DNA of 7,045 nucleotides, taken from NCBI GenBank assembly GCA_011775825.1, contig JAABYK010000480.1, forward strand, positions 1-7,045. The letters run 5' to 3'. The notes below the pieces were generated by a model. The model did no database searches. It had not been told where the DNA came from and worked only from the letters and a program-made list of their open reading frames with translations. Positions 1 through 5,318 of this stretch are shown here, piece by piece. The position numbers were made by a program, and so were the translations under genes. How positions within the stretch are numbered: position 1 is the stretch's first letter; the number at the start of each line of letters is the position of its first letter. This DNA is from Candidatus Zhuqueibacterota bacterium. GTDB taxonomy: Bacteria > Zhuqueibacterota > Zhuqueibacteria > Oceanimicrobiales > Oceanimicrobiaceae.

Positions 1-1
1 C

Positions 2-112
2 ATCTACATCCCAGAGGTGGGAGGCGTTCGCATTGAAGACGACTATGTTATAACTGAAACCGGCGCTGAAAATTTAACCCCTTTTCCGAGGGAACTGGTT
101 TGTGTCGCATGA
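2..112 (+). CDS. C-terminal end of M24-family metallopeptidase (Xaa-Pro aminopeptidase type), 5'-truncated by the window edge
   Basis: Only the last 36 residues and the TGA stop are present; the start lies left of the window. The visible residues include PEVGGVRIEDDYVITETG followed by a short tail ending CVA. A G-(V/I)-R-I-E-D-D segment followed by V-T-E-T-G is the usual C-terminal end of the pita-bread catalytic fold in Xaa-Pro aminopeptidases and related M24 enzymes. The Glu of RIE (codon 35-37) corresponds to the last of the five metal ligands of that fold. By family knowledge the enzyme would remove N-terminal residues preceding proline in the cytoplasm, using two metal ions such as Mn or Co. 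The glycosyltransferase start codon lies inside this gene, in another frame, 11 bp before its end, so the two are probably translationally coupled. A prolidase or another M24 subtype cannot be excluded from so short a piece. Confidence 0.82.
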   Translation: MYIPEVGGVRIEDDYVITETGAENLTPFPRELVCVA

Positions 113-1001
113 AAGGGAAATCGAAATCTCGGTCGTCATTGTTACCTACAATAATGAACCTGTAATTTCGTCATGTCTTCATTCTCTACTCACGGAACTG
201 GCGAATGGCCAGCATCAAATTATCATCGTTGACAATAATTCGTCGGATGGTACTCGGGGAACAATAAATACAGTCGTCAATGAAGTTGGTGCGGCTGCTT
301 TTAAAATAATTGAGAACAGTCAGAATCTCGGTTTTACAAAAGCTCTCAATCAGGGATTAAAGAAAAGCAGCGGGAAACATATCCTAATTTTGAATCCCGA
401 TACCATCGTCCAACCGAGTTCTTTAAAAACGTTGTTGAGCAGATTGTCGGAAGACAATAAAGTGGGGATGACCGCGCCGCAACTGCTGAATCCTGATGGC
501 ACGGTTCAGCCGTCCTGTCGTCGGTTTCCCGTCCGGCGTGATGTCCTTTTCGAGATCAGCGGTCTAAGCTCAGCCTTTCGCGAAAGTAAGCTTTTTAGCC
601 GTTGGAAAATGGGCGATTTCAATCATCTAAGCTGTCGATGTGTGGATCAGCCGCAAGGAGCATGTCTGCTGTTTGAAAGGCGGCTACTGGACCAGGTAGG
701 TCTATGGGACGAAAGGTTTCCAATGTTTTTTAGCGATGTGGATTGGTGCAAACGGGTCAAGTCACACGGATACGAGATCCTCTTCGAACCGGCTGCAAAG
801 GTGGTGCACTACAAGGGACTTAGTATTAAGCAAAAGAGACCGGCCATGATCTGTTCTTCGCACCGTTCATTCTACATGTATTTCAAAAAACACAAACACG
901 ATTTTATCATTCTCAATGAGATCTTGGGCGTGATTCTATTTGTCACAGCACCATTGAGAATTCTTTGGTTTTGGTTGTCTGGCGAATTTCAAAAATCTTA
1001 A
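102..1001 (+). CDS. GT2-family glycosyltransferase (rhamnosyltransferase/WbbL-like) with C-terminal membrane segment
   Basis: This 299-residue protein has the GT-A fold pattern of family 2 glycosyltransferases. The opening strand VVIVTYNN (11-18) is followed by the nucleotide-binding VDNNSSDG (43-50), then ILNPDT (96-101) carrying the metal/nucleotide-sugar N-P-D in place of DXD. QGACLLFER (185-193) and FFSDVDWCKRVKSHGY (209-224) contain the acceptor-side acidic residues typical of the WbbL-like branch. About 20 hydrophobic residues (269-292) near the C-terminus suggest membrane attachment. By analogy it would transfer a sugar from an NDP-sugar to a polysaccharide or lipid-linked acceptor at the inner face of the membrane; the donor cannot be read from sequence. 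The GTG start is chosen because GAGGGA at 88-93 is correctly spaced from it and VVIVTYNN follows within 11 residues. It overlaps the upstream peptidase by 11 bp and lies 18 bp before the STAS gene, so all three are probably co-transcribed. Confidence 0.9.
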   Translation: MSHEREIEISVVIVTYNNEPVISSCLHSLLTELANGQHQIIIVDNNSSDGTRGTINTVVNEVGAAAFKIIENSQNLGFTKALNQGLKKSSGKHILILNPDTIVQPSSLKTLLSRLSEDNKVGMTAPQLLNPDGTVQPSCRRFPVRRDVLFEISGLSSAFRESKLFSRWKMGDFNHLSCRCVDQPQGACLLFERRLLDQVGLWDERFPMFFSDVDWCKRVKSHGYEILFEPAAKVVHYKGLSIKQKRPAMICSSHRSFYMYFKKHKHDFIILNEILGVILFVTAPLRILWFWLSGEFQKS

Positions 1002-1019
1002 AATTGACGGAGGGAGCAC

Positions 1020-1364
1020 ATGCAGCAATCCGCAGAAGTGGAAACTCGGATCAAAAATGGTGTGGGCATTATGGACATCAGTGGCGATGTCACCAGCTTC
1101 TCTGAAAAAGTTTTACAGGAGGCCTATGACGAATTCACTGAAGATGATATCAAAAAAATTGGCTTAAATTTTGAGCAGGTCTCCTACATCAACAGCGCGG
1201 GCATGGCCATCATCATCAGTATCCTGACGCAAAGTCGTAAGAAGGGGCAGACACTGCGGGCTTGGGGGCTCACCGAGCATTTTCAAAAAATCTTTGATAT
1301 GGTGGGTATTACCAAGTATATGGATCACTTTGACAGTGAATCCGAAGCTCTAAAGGGATTTTGA
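1020..1364 (+). CDS. Stand-alone STAS-domain anti-sigma factor antagonist (RsbV/SpoIIAA-like)
   Basis: The 114-residue protein is essentially one STAS domain, the usual size for this family. It has an N-terminal strand VGIMDISGDVTSF (15-27), then IGLNFEQVSYINSAGMAI (47-64). Ser59 in the I-N-S-A-G loop sits where SpoIIAA/RsbV proteins carry the serine phosphorylated by the partner anti-sigma kinase. RKKGQTLRAWGL (73-84) and FQKIFDMVGI (88-97) match the later helices and strand of the fold. In known systems the unphosphorylated protein binds an HATPase-type anti-sigma factor and frees a sigma factor; phosphorylation switches it off. No kinase, phosphatase or sigma gene is visible here, so its partner must be elsewhere or it may act in another output. 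A strong GGAGGGAG (1009-1016) precedes the ATG at good spacing. Its position 18 bp behind the glycosyltransferase implies co-transcription and hints at control of envelope or exopolysaccharide synthesis, which is inference. Confidence 0.9.
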   Translation: MQQSAEVETRIKNGVGIMDISGDVTSFSEKVLQEAYDEFTEDDIKKIGLNFEQVSYINSAGMAIIISILTQSRKKGQTLRAWGLTEHFQKIFDMVGITKYMDHFDSESEALKGF

Positions 1365-1390
1365 AATTGGGGTTTAGTTCCAATTTTGGT
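1364..1390 (+). terminator. Weak hairpin at the end of the STAS gene, possible terminator
   Basis: AAATTGG (1364-1370) and CCAATTT (1380-1386) form a 7-bp stem that begins at the last base of the stop codon; two G·U pairs could shorten the loop. The following bases are only partly T-rich (TGGTTG) and there is no proper T-run, so termination would be inefficient or Rho-assisted. Its position fits the end of the peptidase-glycosyltransferase-STAS cluster, but the structure alone is not convincing. Confidence 0.22.
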
Positions 1391-1638
1391 TGAGAGGTCT
1401 TTTCGGTCAGGATCATTCTCCAAAACTGTCTTCTTTCAACAATTCTAAATGCGATTCATGATTCGGCTTCTGTTTAATGCGTTACGAAAGTGCCCTCCAC
1501 GAAGACGTGTTTAATTCTGGTTTTCAGTATCAGGAAAGCATTGCCGCTTTTCTTTGTTCCACAAATCATCATTTCGGGATTACAACCCGTAGGCTGAATG
1601 TTGAGTAAAAAGCCACCCAAAGCTTAGCCGGAGGAACC
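1365..1638. other. Intergenic region upstream of the MFS gene; no gene seen
   Basis: I find no open frame with coding character on either strand in these 274 bases. A poor promoter-like pair, TTGCCG (1541-1546) and AATCAT (1564-1569) with a 17-base spacer, could serve the transporter. A small hairpin, CGGG (1575-1578) with CCCG (1586-1589), lies just after it. GGCTGA (1592-1597) could pair with TTAGCC (1624-1629) directly beside the transporter's ribosome binding site, with one G·U pair. None of these is strong enough to be called a regulatory element, although the length of the gap suggests the transporter has its own promoter. Confidence 0.4.
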
Positions 1639-2841
1639 TTGTCAAAATCGTGGCAAATGTTGCTGCTCTTAAGTCTGGCCGAACTGCTCGCCATGACCGT
1701 TTGGTTTAGTGCCTCTGCAGTTGGGCTCGCCCTGAAGATAGAATGGGGATTTCAAGATGGCCAAATCGCCTGGTTGGTGATGGCCGTACAATTGGGATTT
1801 GTCGCCGGAACATTGCTTATTTCCATTACCAACTTAGCCGACATATTGAACACCCGTCAGGTGTTTGCAGGCTCGGCGGCGTTGTCTGCCATTGCCAATG
1901 CGATATTCCCCTTGACGTCTGGTCATTTTGCAGCAGCGGTATTCTTGAGGATTTTAACCGGAGTTTTCCTGGCCGGGGTTTATCCGCCGGGCATGAAAAT
2001 TATGGCCGGTTGGTTCAGGTCACGCCGTGGCCTGGCCATTGGCGCTCTGGTAGGAGCATTGACGATCGGCTCAGCCGCGCCGCATTTGGTTGGCGCCATA
2101 TTACGAGAGCAATGGCGATTAACCATCTTAGCCAGCTCCGCTTTCTCGATGCTGAGCGCGCTCATCGTTTTAACTTTGGTGAAAGATGGACCGTACGACG
2201 TGCCGGCCCAATCCTTCAACTTCAAATACATGTTTGAAATATTTAAATATCGCCCAACCCGATTGGCTTATTTTGGTTATTTCGGCCACATGTGGGAACT
2301 TTACGCGATGTGGACCTGGGTGCCCATTTTCTTGTTTAGCACCATCGAAGCGAATGCCGTTACACACAGCTTTCATCCCGGTTTGGGTGCGTTCCTGGTC
2401 ATTGCTGCCGGGGCCGTTGGGTGCGTCGGTTATGGCTTGTGGGCGGACAACATTGGCCGAAGCAAATCGACCATTACCGCGATGACTTTCAGCGGGCTCT
2501 GCTGTTTTGTGGTCGGTTTCCTGCAGCAGATGAGTCCGGTCTGGTTGCTCATTGTATGCATATTTTGGGGGATAACCGTTGTCGCAGACTCCGCCCAATT
2601 CTCAGCCGCGGCCACGGAATTGTGCGATCCGCAATATATGGGCACCGCCTTGACTCTCCAAACGAGCATCGGATTTTTAATCACCATGATTTCTATTCGG
2701 TTGGTTCCTTTGCTGACTGATATGGGAGGCTGGGGCCTTGCATTTTCTACACTGGGAGTGGGGCCTGTTTCTGGCATTATTGCCATGAGCCGCTTATACA
2801 AAATGCCGGACGCGATTAAAATGGCCAACGGCAATCGCTGA
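1639..2841 (+). CDS. MFS transporter, 12 predicted membrane helices, TTG start
   Basis: This 400-residue protein is almost wholly hydrophobic helices and has the length of a standard 12-helix major facilitator. After helix 1 (7-29) and helix 2 (43-62) the loop NLADILNTRQ (65-74) is a degenerate version of motif A. Helix 4/5 carries RILTGVFLAGVYPPGMKIMA (104-123) and the following loop GWFRSRRGLAIG (124-135), typical of the MFS_1 group. The second half contains a much better motif A copy, GYGLWADNIGRSKS (264-277), after the central loop. GYFGHMWELYAMWTWVP (213-229) forms an aromatic-rich helix 7. Such proteins move small solutes or drugs across the inner membrane by proton- or gradient-coupled transport; the substrate cannot be inferred. 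The TTG start is chosen because GGAGGA (1630-1635) precedes it, though closely. The next in-frame ATG (1654) would cost five residues and has no well-spaced site. The gene appears to be monocistronic. Confidence 0.88.
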   Translation: MSKSWQMLLLLSLAELLAMTVWFSASAVGLALKIEWGFQDGQIAWLVMAVQLGFVAGTLLISITNLADILNTRQVFAGSAALSAIANAIFPLTSGHFAAAVFLRILTGVFLAGVYPPGMKIMAGWFRSRRGLAIGALVGALTIGSAAPHLVGAILREQWRLTILASSAFSMLSALIVLTLVKDGPYDVPAQSFNFKYMFEIFKYRPTRLAYFGYFGHMWELYAMWTWVPIFLFSTIEANAVTHSFHPGLGAFLVIAAGAVGCVGYGLWADNIGRSKSTITAMTFSGLCCFVVGFLQQMSPVWLLIVCIFWGITVVADSAQFSAAATELCDPQYMGTALTLQTSIGFLITMISIRLVPLLTDMGGWGLAFSTLGVGPVSGIIAMSRLYKMPDAIKMANGNR

Positions 2842-2847
2842 TTCTCC

Positions 2848-2878
2848 CGGTCAACACACTCATTAACCGTTTGTTTTT
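2848..2878 (+). terminator. Probable weak intrinsic terminator of the MFS gene
   Basis: CGGTCAA (2848-2854) and TTAACCG (2863-2869) form a stem with one C×A mismatch and an 8-base loop. It is followed at once by the T-rich stretch TTTGTTTTT (2870-2878). It sits 7 bases after the transporter's TGA. The short, imperfect stem suggests partial termination, so some read-through into the HAD-aldo/keto reductase operon is possible. Confidence 0.4.
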
Positions 2879-2883
2879 GCCGA

Positions 2884-2911
2884 TTCTTTTCTTAAATTAT
2901 CTCCTTAAAAT
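2884..2911 (+). promoter_or_regulatory. Candidate promoter for the HAD-aldo/keto reductase operon
   Basis: TAAAAT (2906-2911) matches five of six bases of a sigma-70 -10 box. The only -35-like hexamer at 16 bases upstream is TTCTTT (2884-2889), a poor match. An alternative pair is TTGTTT (2871-2876) with TAAATT (2893-2898). The region is AT-rich and lies between a probable terminator and a new operon, so a promoter is expected here, but the exact hexamers are uncertain. Confidence 0.3.
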
Positions 2912-2964
2912 AACCCGCATTTTAACTTAAGAACTCGACAAGACGATTAGGAAAGTTATCCAAC

Positions 2965-3654
2965 ATGAAATTGCTGCTTTTTGATGTCGACTTGACTTTA
3001 GTCAATACCGGCGGTGCAGGTCGCCGGGCGATGGCACGCGCTTTCAAAGATATTTTTCAGAAAGACGACGGGATGGAGAAAATTAATTTTGCCGGACGAA
3101 CCGACCGCGCGATTTTCAGAGACGCCCTCACGCTCTGGGGTTTGCAATGGCAACACTCTCTTGAAGAGCGTTTCAAACGAACCTACCTTGAATATCTGCA
3201 AACCGAAATCAGAAAACCAAACCCAAAAGAACACATTGAGCCCGGTGTGTTGCAACTCTTGCAGGTATTATCCAACAGGTCGGACGTGACGTTAGGACTC
3301 TTAACCGGCAATTGGCGGTCAGGCGCCAAAATCAAATTGGAACATTTTAATTTGTTTCACTATTTTCGACTTGGTGCGTTTGCCGATGATTCTGAAAATC
3401 GAAACAAGTTGCCCGAGGCGGCTGTCAAACGTTTCGAAAAAATGTTCAATGCCGAACTCCGACCTGAAGATGTTTACATCATCGGTGACACACCTCTAGA
3501 TGTGGCGTGCGCCCGATCATTTGCTGCCAGGAGCGTTGCCGTGGCCACAGGCTTTTTCTCATTTGAGGAATTGCAAGCTTCTAAGCCTGATTTTCTTTTC
3601 AAAGATCTTTCAGATACACAAGAATTTTTGGACATGCTGAACGGGAGGCTGTAG
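2965..3654 (+). CDS. HAD-superfamily hydrolase, phosphoglycolate phosphatase-like
   Basis: The 229-residue protein has the four HAD motifs in order. Motif I is LLLFDVDLTLVNT (3-15), with nucleophile Asp7 and acid/base Asp9. Motif II is GLLTGN (111-116), with Thr114. The motif III lysine is Lys148 in NKLPEAA, or possibly Lys155. Motif IV is YIIGDTPLDVACA (171-183), with Asp175 and Asp179 for Mg. The region between motifs I and II (about 15-90) is helical and gives the small four-helix C1 cap seen in Gph/beta-phosphoglucomutase-type members. AGRTDRAIFRDAL (43-55) is a usual cap signature. The expected activity is Mg-dependent hydrolysis of a small cytoplasmic phosphomonoester; phosphoglycolate is only one possible substrate. 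AGGAAAG (2949-2955) supports the ATG. The gene ends one base before the aldo/keto reductase start, so the two are one operon; whether they share a pathway is unknown. Confidence 0.88.
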   Translation: MKLLLFDVDLTLVNTGGAGRRAMARAFKDIFQKDDGMEKINFAGRTDRAIFRDALTLWGLQWQHSLEERFKRTYLEYLQTEIRKPNPKEHIEPGVLQLLQVLSNRSDVTLGLLTGNWRSGAKIKLEHFNLFHYFRLGAFADDSENRNKLPEAAVKRFEKMFNAELRPEDVYIIGDTPLDVACARSFAARSVAVATGFFSFEELQASKPDFLFKDLSDTQEFLDMLNGRL

Positions 3655-3655
3655 A

Positions 3656-4588
3656 ATGGACTATCGAACCCTGGGATCCACCGGTATGAGCGCATCCGCA
3701 ATTGGACTTGGAACGTGGACGATGGGTGGAAGATGGTGGGGTCAGATCGACGATGCCGATTCCGTCGCCACGATAAAAAGAGCCCTGGATTTAGGCATCA
3801 ATTTTTTCGATACGGCCGATGTTTACGGGTTTGGACGTTCGGAGAAAGTCCTGGCCGAAGCGTTGAAGGGCAGGAGAGAAGATGTACTCATCGCAACCAA
3901 AGTCGGTCTGCGCTGGAACAACAGAGGTCAAATCAAGAACGATTTGAGCCGCCGTCATATTCTCAAAGCGGTTGACGAGAGTTTAAAGCGACTGCAAACC
4001 GACTACATCGATTTGTATCAAGCGCATTGGCCGGATCCGAATACGTCCGTCGAGGAGACCGTTGAGGCGCTGATGGAGTGTGTGGAATCCGGTAAGGTGC
4101 GTCACCTCGGCGCTTCAAATTTATCAACACAGCAGTTGCTCGAATATCGAAAATACGGTCCCATCGAAACTTTGCAGCCGCCTTTGAACCTGTTTGAGCG
4201 GCATGTCGAGGTGCAAGTGCTTCCGGAATGTTACAAACAAAATGTGGGAGTGCTCTCTTATGGTTCACTGTGTCGCGGACTGCTTACTGGCAAATTTAAA
4301 CCCGGTCATGTGTTTGAGGATAAAGTTCGCCAAACCGATCCGCTCTTTAATGGGGAGACGTTTGGTAGGAATTTGGCCGTCGTGGAAAAACTCAAGAAAT
4401 TCGCGGGGGAGCATCAAAAGAGCGTGAGTCAGTTGGCCGCTGCATGGGTCTTGGCACACCGTTCGGTTGCGATTGCTCTGTGTGGCGCTCGCAATCCCCG
4501 ACAAATCGAAGAAAACGTCGGTGGCGCAAATTGGCCGCTAAGTTATGAAGAATTGAAAGAAATCGACAAAATCATGGTACAGACCTAA
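3656..4588 (+). CDS. Aldo/keto reductase, NAD(P)H-dependent (IolS/AKR11-like)
   Basis: The 310-residue protein is a typical (beta/alpha)8 aldo/keto reductase. It opens with YRTLGSTGMSASAIGLGTW (3-21). The catalytic tetrad is Asp52 and Tyr57 in FDTADVYGFGRSE (51-63), Lys82 in ATKVG, and His124 in YQAHWPD. Cofactor contacts appear in GASN (152-155), LSYGSLCRGLLTGK (200-213) and the C-terminal GARNPRQIEENVGG (277-290), the segment that clamps the adenosine ribose-phosphate. It should reduce an aldehyde or ketone, or oxidise the alcohol, in the cytoplasm; the pattern is closest to the IolS-type branch, and the physiological substrate is unknown. GGGAGG (3643-3648) lies inside the end of the HAD gene, 7 bases before the ATG. 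With a one-base gap, the two are translationally linked. A strong terminator follows at once, so this is the last gene of the operon. All key residues are intact. Confidence 0.93.
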   Translation: MDYRTLGSTGMSASAIGLGTWTMGGRWWGQIDDADSVATIKRALDLGINFFDTADVYGFGRSEKVLAEALKGRREDVLIATKVGLRWNNRGQIKNDLSRRHILKAVDESLKRLQTDYIDLYQAHWPDPNTSVEETVEALMECVESGKVRHLGASNLSTQQLLEYRKYGPIETLQPPLNLFERHVEVQVLPECYKQNVGVLSYGSLCRGLLTGKFKPGHVFEDKVRQTDPLFNGETFGRNLAVVEKLKKFAGEHQKSVSQLAAAWVLAHRSVAIALCGARNPRQIEENVGGANWPLSYEELKEIDKIMVQT

Positions 4589-4593
4589 AAATA

Positions 4594-4628
4594 AAAAAAG
4601 CGACCCTCTGGGATGGGGGCGCTTTTTT
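4594..4628. terminator. Strong bidirectional intrinsic terminator
   Basis: AAAAAAGCG (4594-4602) pairs with CGCTTTTTT (4620-4628). After one A×G mismatch, CCC (4604-4606) pairs with GGG (4616-4618), and a T·G pair closes a short loop. On the plus strand the stem ends in a T-run just after the aldo/keto reductase stop. On the minus strand the same sequence gives another GC stem ending in seven T's (4599-4593) and then ATTTTT. It can therefore serve both the aldo/keto reductase operon and the convergent minus-strand reading that ends at 4673. Confidence 0.9.
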
Positions 4629-4672
4629 GCTACGATTCAACGTCCTTGTATGTCCTTGAACACGAAATCCTT

Positions 4673-5036
4673 TTACTCCTTAAATTCGTCAGTCCTTTGA
4701 TCTTCATCCTTATTGGCTCTTTTGTAAGCAATGATTTCAACGTCCGATTCTCGTTTTTGGGGCTTACGGAGTTTGGAAATAAATTCCAGTTTTTCTACGA
4801 TTCTTTCGATCTCCCGCCTTCTGTTTTAATCGCTTCTCAAGCAGTTCAGTTTTATGGAGATGCCTCACCTGCCGTTTGCAGTGTGCCATTTTAAGACTTG
4901 CGCTTTTTTTGAGTGATTTGTAATCTGGCTTGCCAGTTCGTTTGTTTTCTGCGCTGCCATTGACGAGTTGAAAGCTGCCGACTGGAAACGTGACGACAAG
5001 ACAAAATGTTGCTACCGTGGCTGCTTTCATTTCCAT
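4673..5036 (-). pseudogene. Frameshifted small ORF with signal-peptide-like N-terminus and charged C-terminal region (unknown function)
   Basis: I do not recognise a family. On the minus strand an ATG at 5036 opens a 90-codon frame ending at 4764. Its first part, MEMKAATVATFCLVVTFPVG, looks like a signal peptide or membrane anchor, and the rest is Lys/Arg-rich. From about codon 73 this frame loses regular coding character. The neighbouring frame, open from 4825 down to the TAA at 4673, instead reads RREIERIVEKLEFISKL and continues for 48 charged residues ending TDEFKE. Skipping one base near the AAAACAGAAGG run (4817-4827) joins them into a smooth 120-residue protein with a likely helical/coiled-coil middle (KTELLEKRLKQ then RREIERIVEKL). 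The combined frame ends 45 bases before a bidirectional terminator, as a real gene would. The ribosome binding site is weak, and an in-frame TGA lies 18 bases upstream of the ATG. It could be a decayed gene, a sequencing indel, or chance; programmed frameshifting is less likely. Confidence 0.45.
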
Positions 5037-5078
5037 GTCTTCTAATCTTCAATTAATATCGGAGATTCGGATGTAAAC

Positions 5079-5107
5079 TTGAACGCATATATATTAAAAT
5101 TTTTAAT
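5079..5107 (+). promoter_or_regulatory. Candidate sigma-70 promoter of an orphan transcript
   Basis: TTGAAC (5079-5084) and TTTAAT (5102-5107) are separated by exactly 17 bases and match the consensus at four and five of six positions. Transcription would begin near 5114. No coding region follows before the terminator at 5202-5235. The AT-rich background makes chance matches more likely, so this rests partly on the presence of that terminator. Confidence 0.4.
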
Positions 5108-5113
5108 TATTCT

Positions 5114-5235
5114 GATTTCCGGGGAAGAAAGAACTGAATCGTGTTGTTACAATTATTGAGCTAGATAACTTACCTACTAACTCATCCTTTTCCTCCTCAA
5201 GAATCCCTGAGCTAACATGCTCGGGGATTTTTTTT
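5114..5235 (+). ncRNA. Possible small RNA or terminated leader of about 120 nt
   Basis: This stretch lies between a promoter-like pair (5079-5107) and a well-formed intrinsic terminator (5202-5235), and I see no coding frame of useful length in it. It belongs to no upstream plus-strand gene, because the aldo/keto reductase has its own strong terminator 570 bases earlier. GGGGA (5121-5125) could pair with TCCC (5204-5207). GAGC (5158-5161) could compete with GAGC (5209-5212) for GCTC (5219-5222), so an alternative antiterminator fold is conceivable. I recognise no known riboswitch, 6S RNA, tmRNA or tRNA signature. It is called only from the signals at its ends. Confidence 0.35.
5202..5235 (+). 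terminator. Intrinsic terminator with no gene upstream on the same strand
   Basis: AATCCCTGAGC (5202-5212) pairs along its whole length with GCTCGGGGATT (5219-5229), with one T·G pair, around the 6-base loop TAACAT. The T-run spans 5228-5235. On the minus strand there is no T-run after the stem, so it acts only in the plus direction. It is a strong terminator by inspection. Confidence 0.8.
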
Positions 5236-5262
5236 GATTTTCAAATTCATTATGTTTATATT
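5234..5262 (+). promoter_or_regulatory. Candidate sigma-70 promoter of the amidase gene
   Basis: TTGATT (5234-5239) and TATATT (5257-5262) have a 17-base spacer and match four and five of six consensus positions. Transcription would start near 5269, about 30-50 bases before the likely amidase start. The -35 box begins within the last T's of the upstream terminator, so the amidase appears insulated from the upstream transcript and separately expressed. Confidence 0.45.
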
Positions 5263-5318
5263 CGTCCGAAGCTTTGAAGTGATGCCAGGTAAACCGTCAA
5301 TTGATTCGGACGACGTTT

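Noticed and set aside
1743..2834. Several long open frames on both strands inside the MFS gene
   Set aside because: They overlap a well-supported transporter, carry no recognisable motifs, and have odd composition rich in Arg, Pro and Cys, as shadow frames do.
2998..4504. Open frames opposite or alongside the HAD and aldo/keto reductase genes
   Set aside because: Both genes have complete catalytic motifs in their own frames; the alternatives show no family signature or ribosome binding site.
4613..4894. Plus-strand 93-codon frame starting in the terminator
   Set aside because: Its start lies in the terminator loop, so it would have no upstream transcription. Its Phe/Ser-rich sequence is what the reverse complement of a Lys/Glu-rich minus-strand gene gives.
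5141..5164. Tiny reading frame GTG-TTG-TTA-CAA... ending at TAG
   Set aside because: Seven codons with a poorly spaced GGGGAAG upstream are too little to support a leader peptide.
5114..5235. tRNA, tmRNA or known riboswitch in the orphan transcript
   Set aside because: No cloverleaf, no T-loop GGTTC pattern, no CCA end and no familiar riboswitch core motif is visible on either strand.
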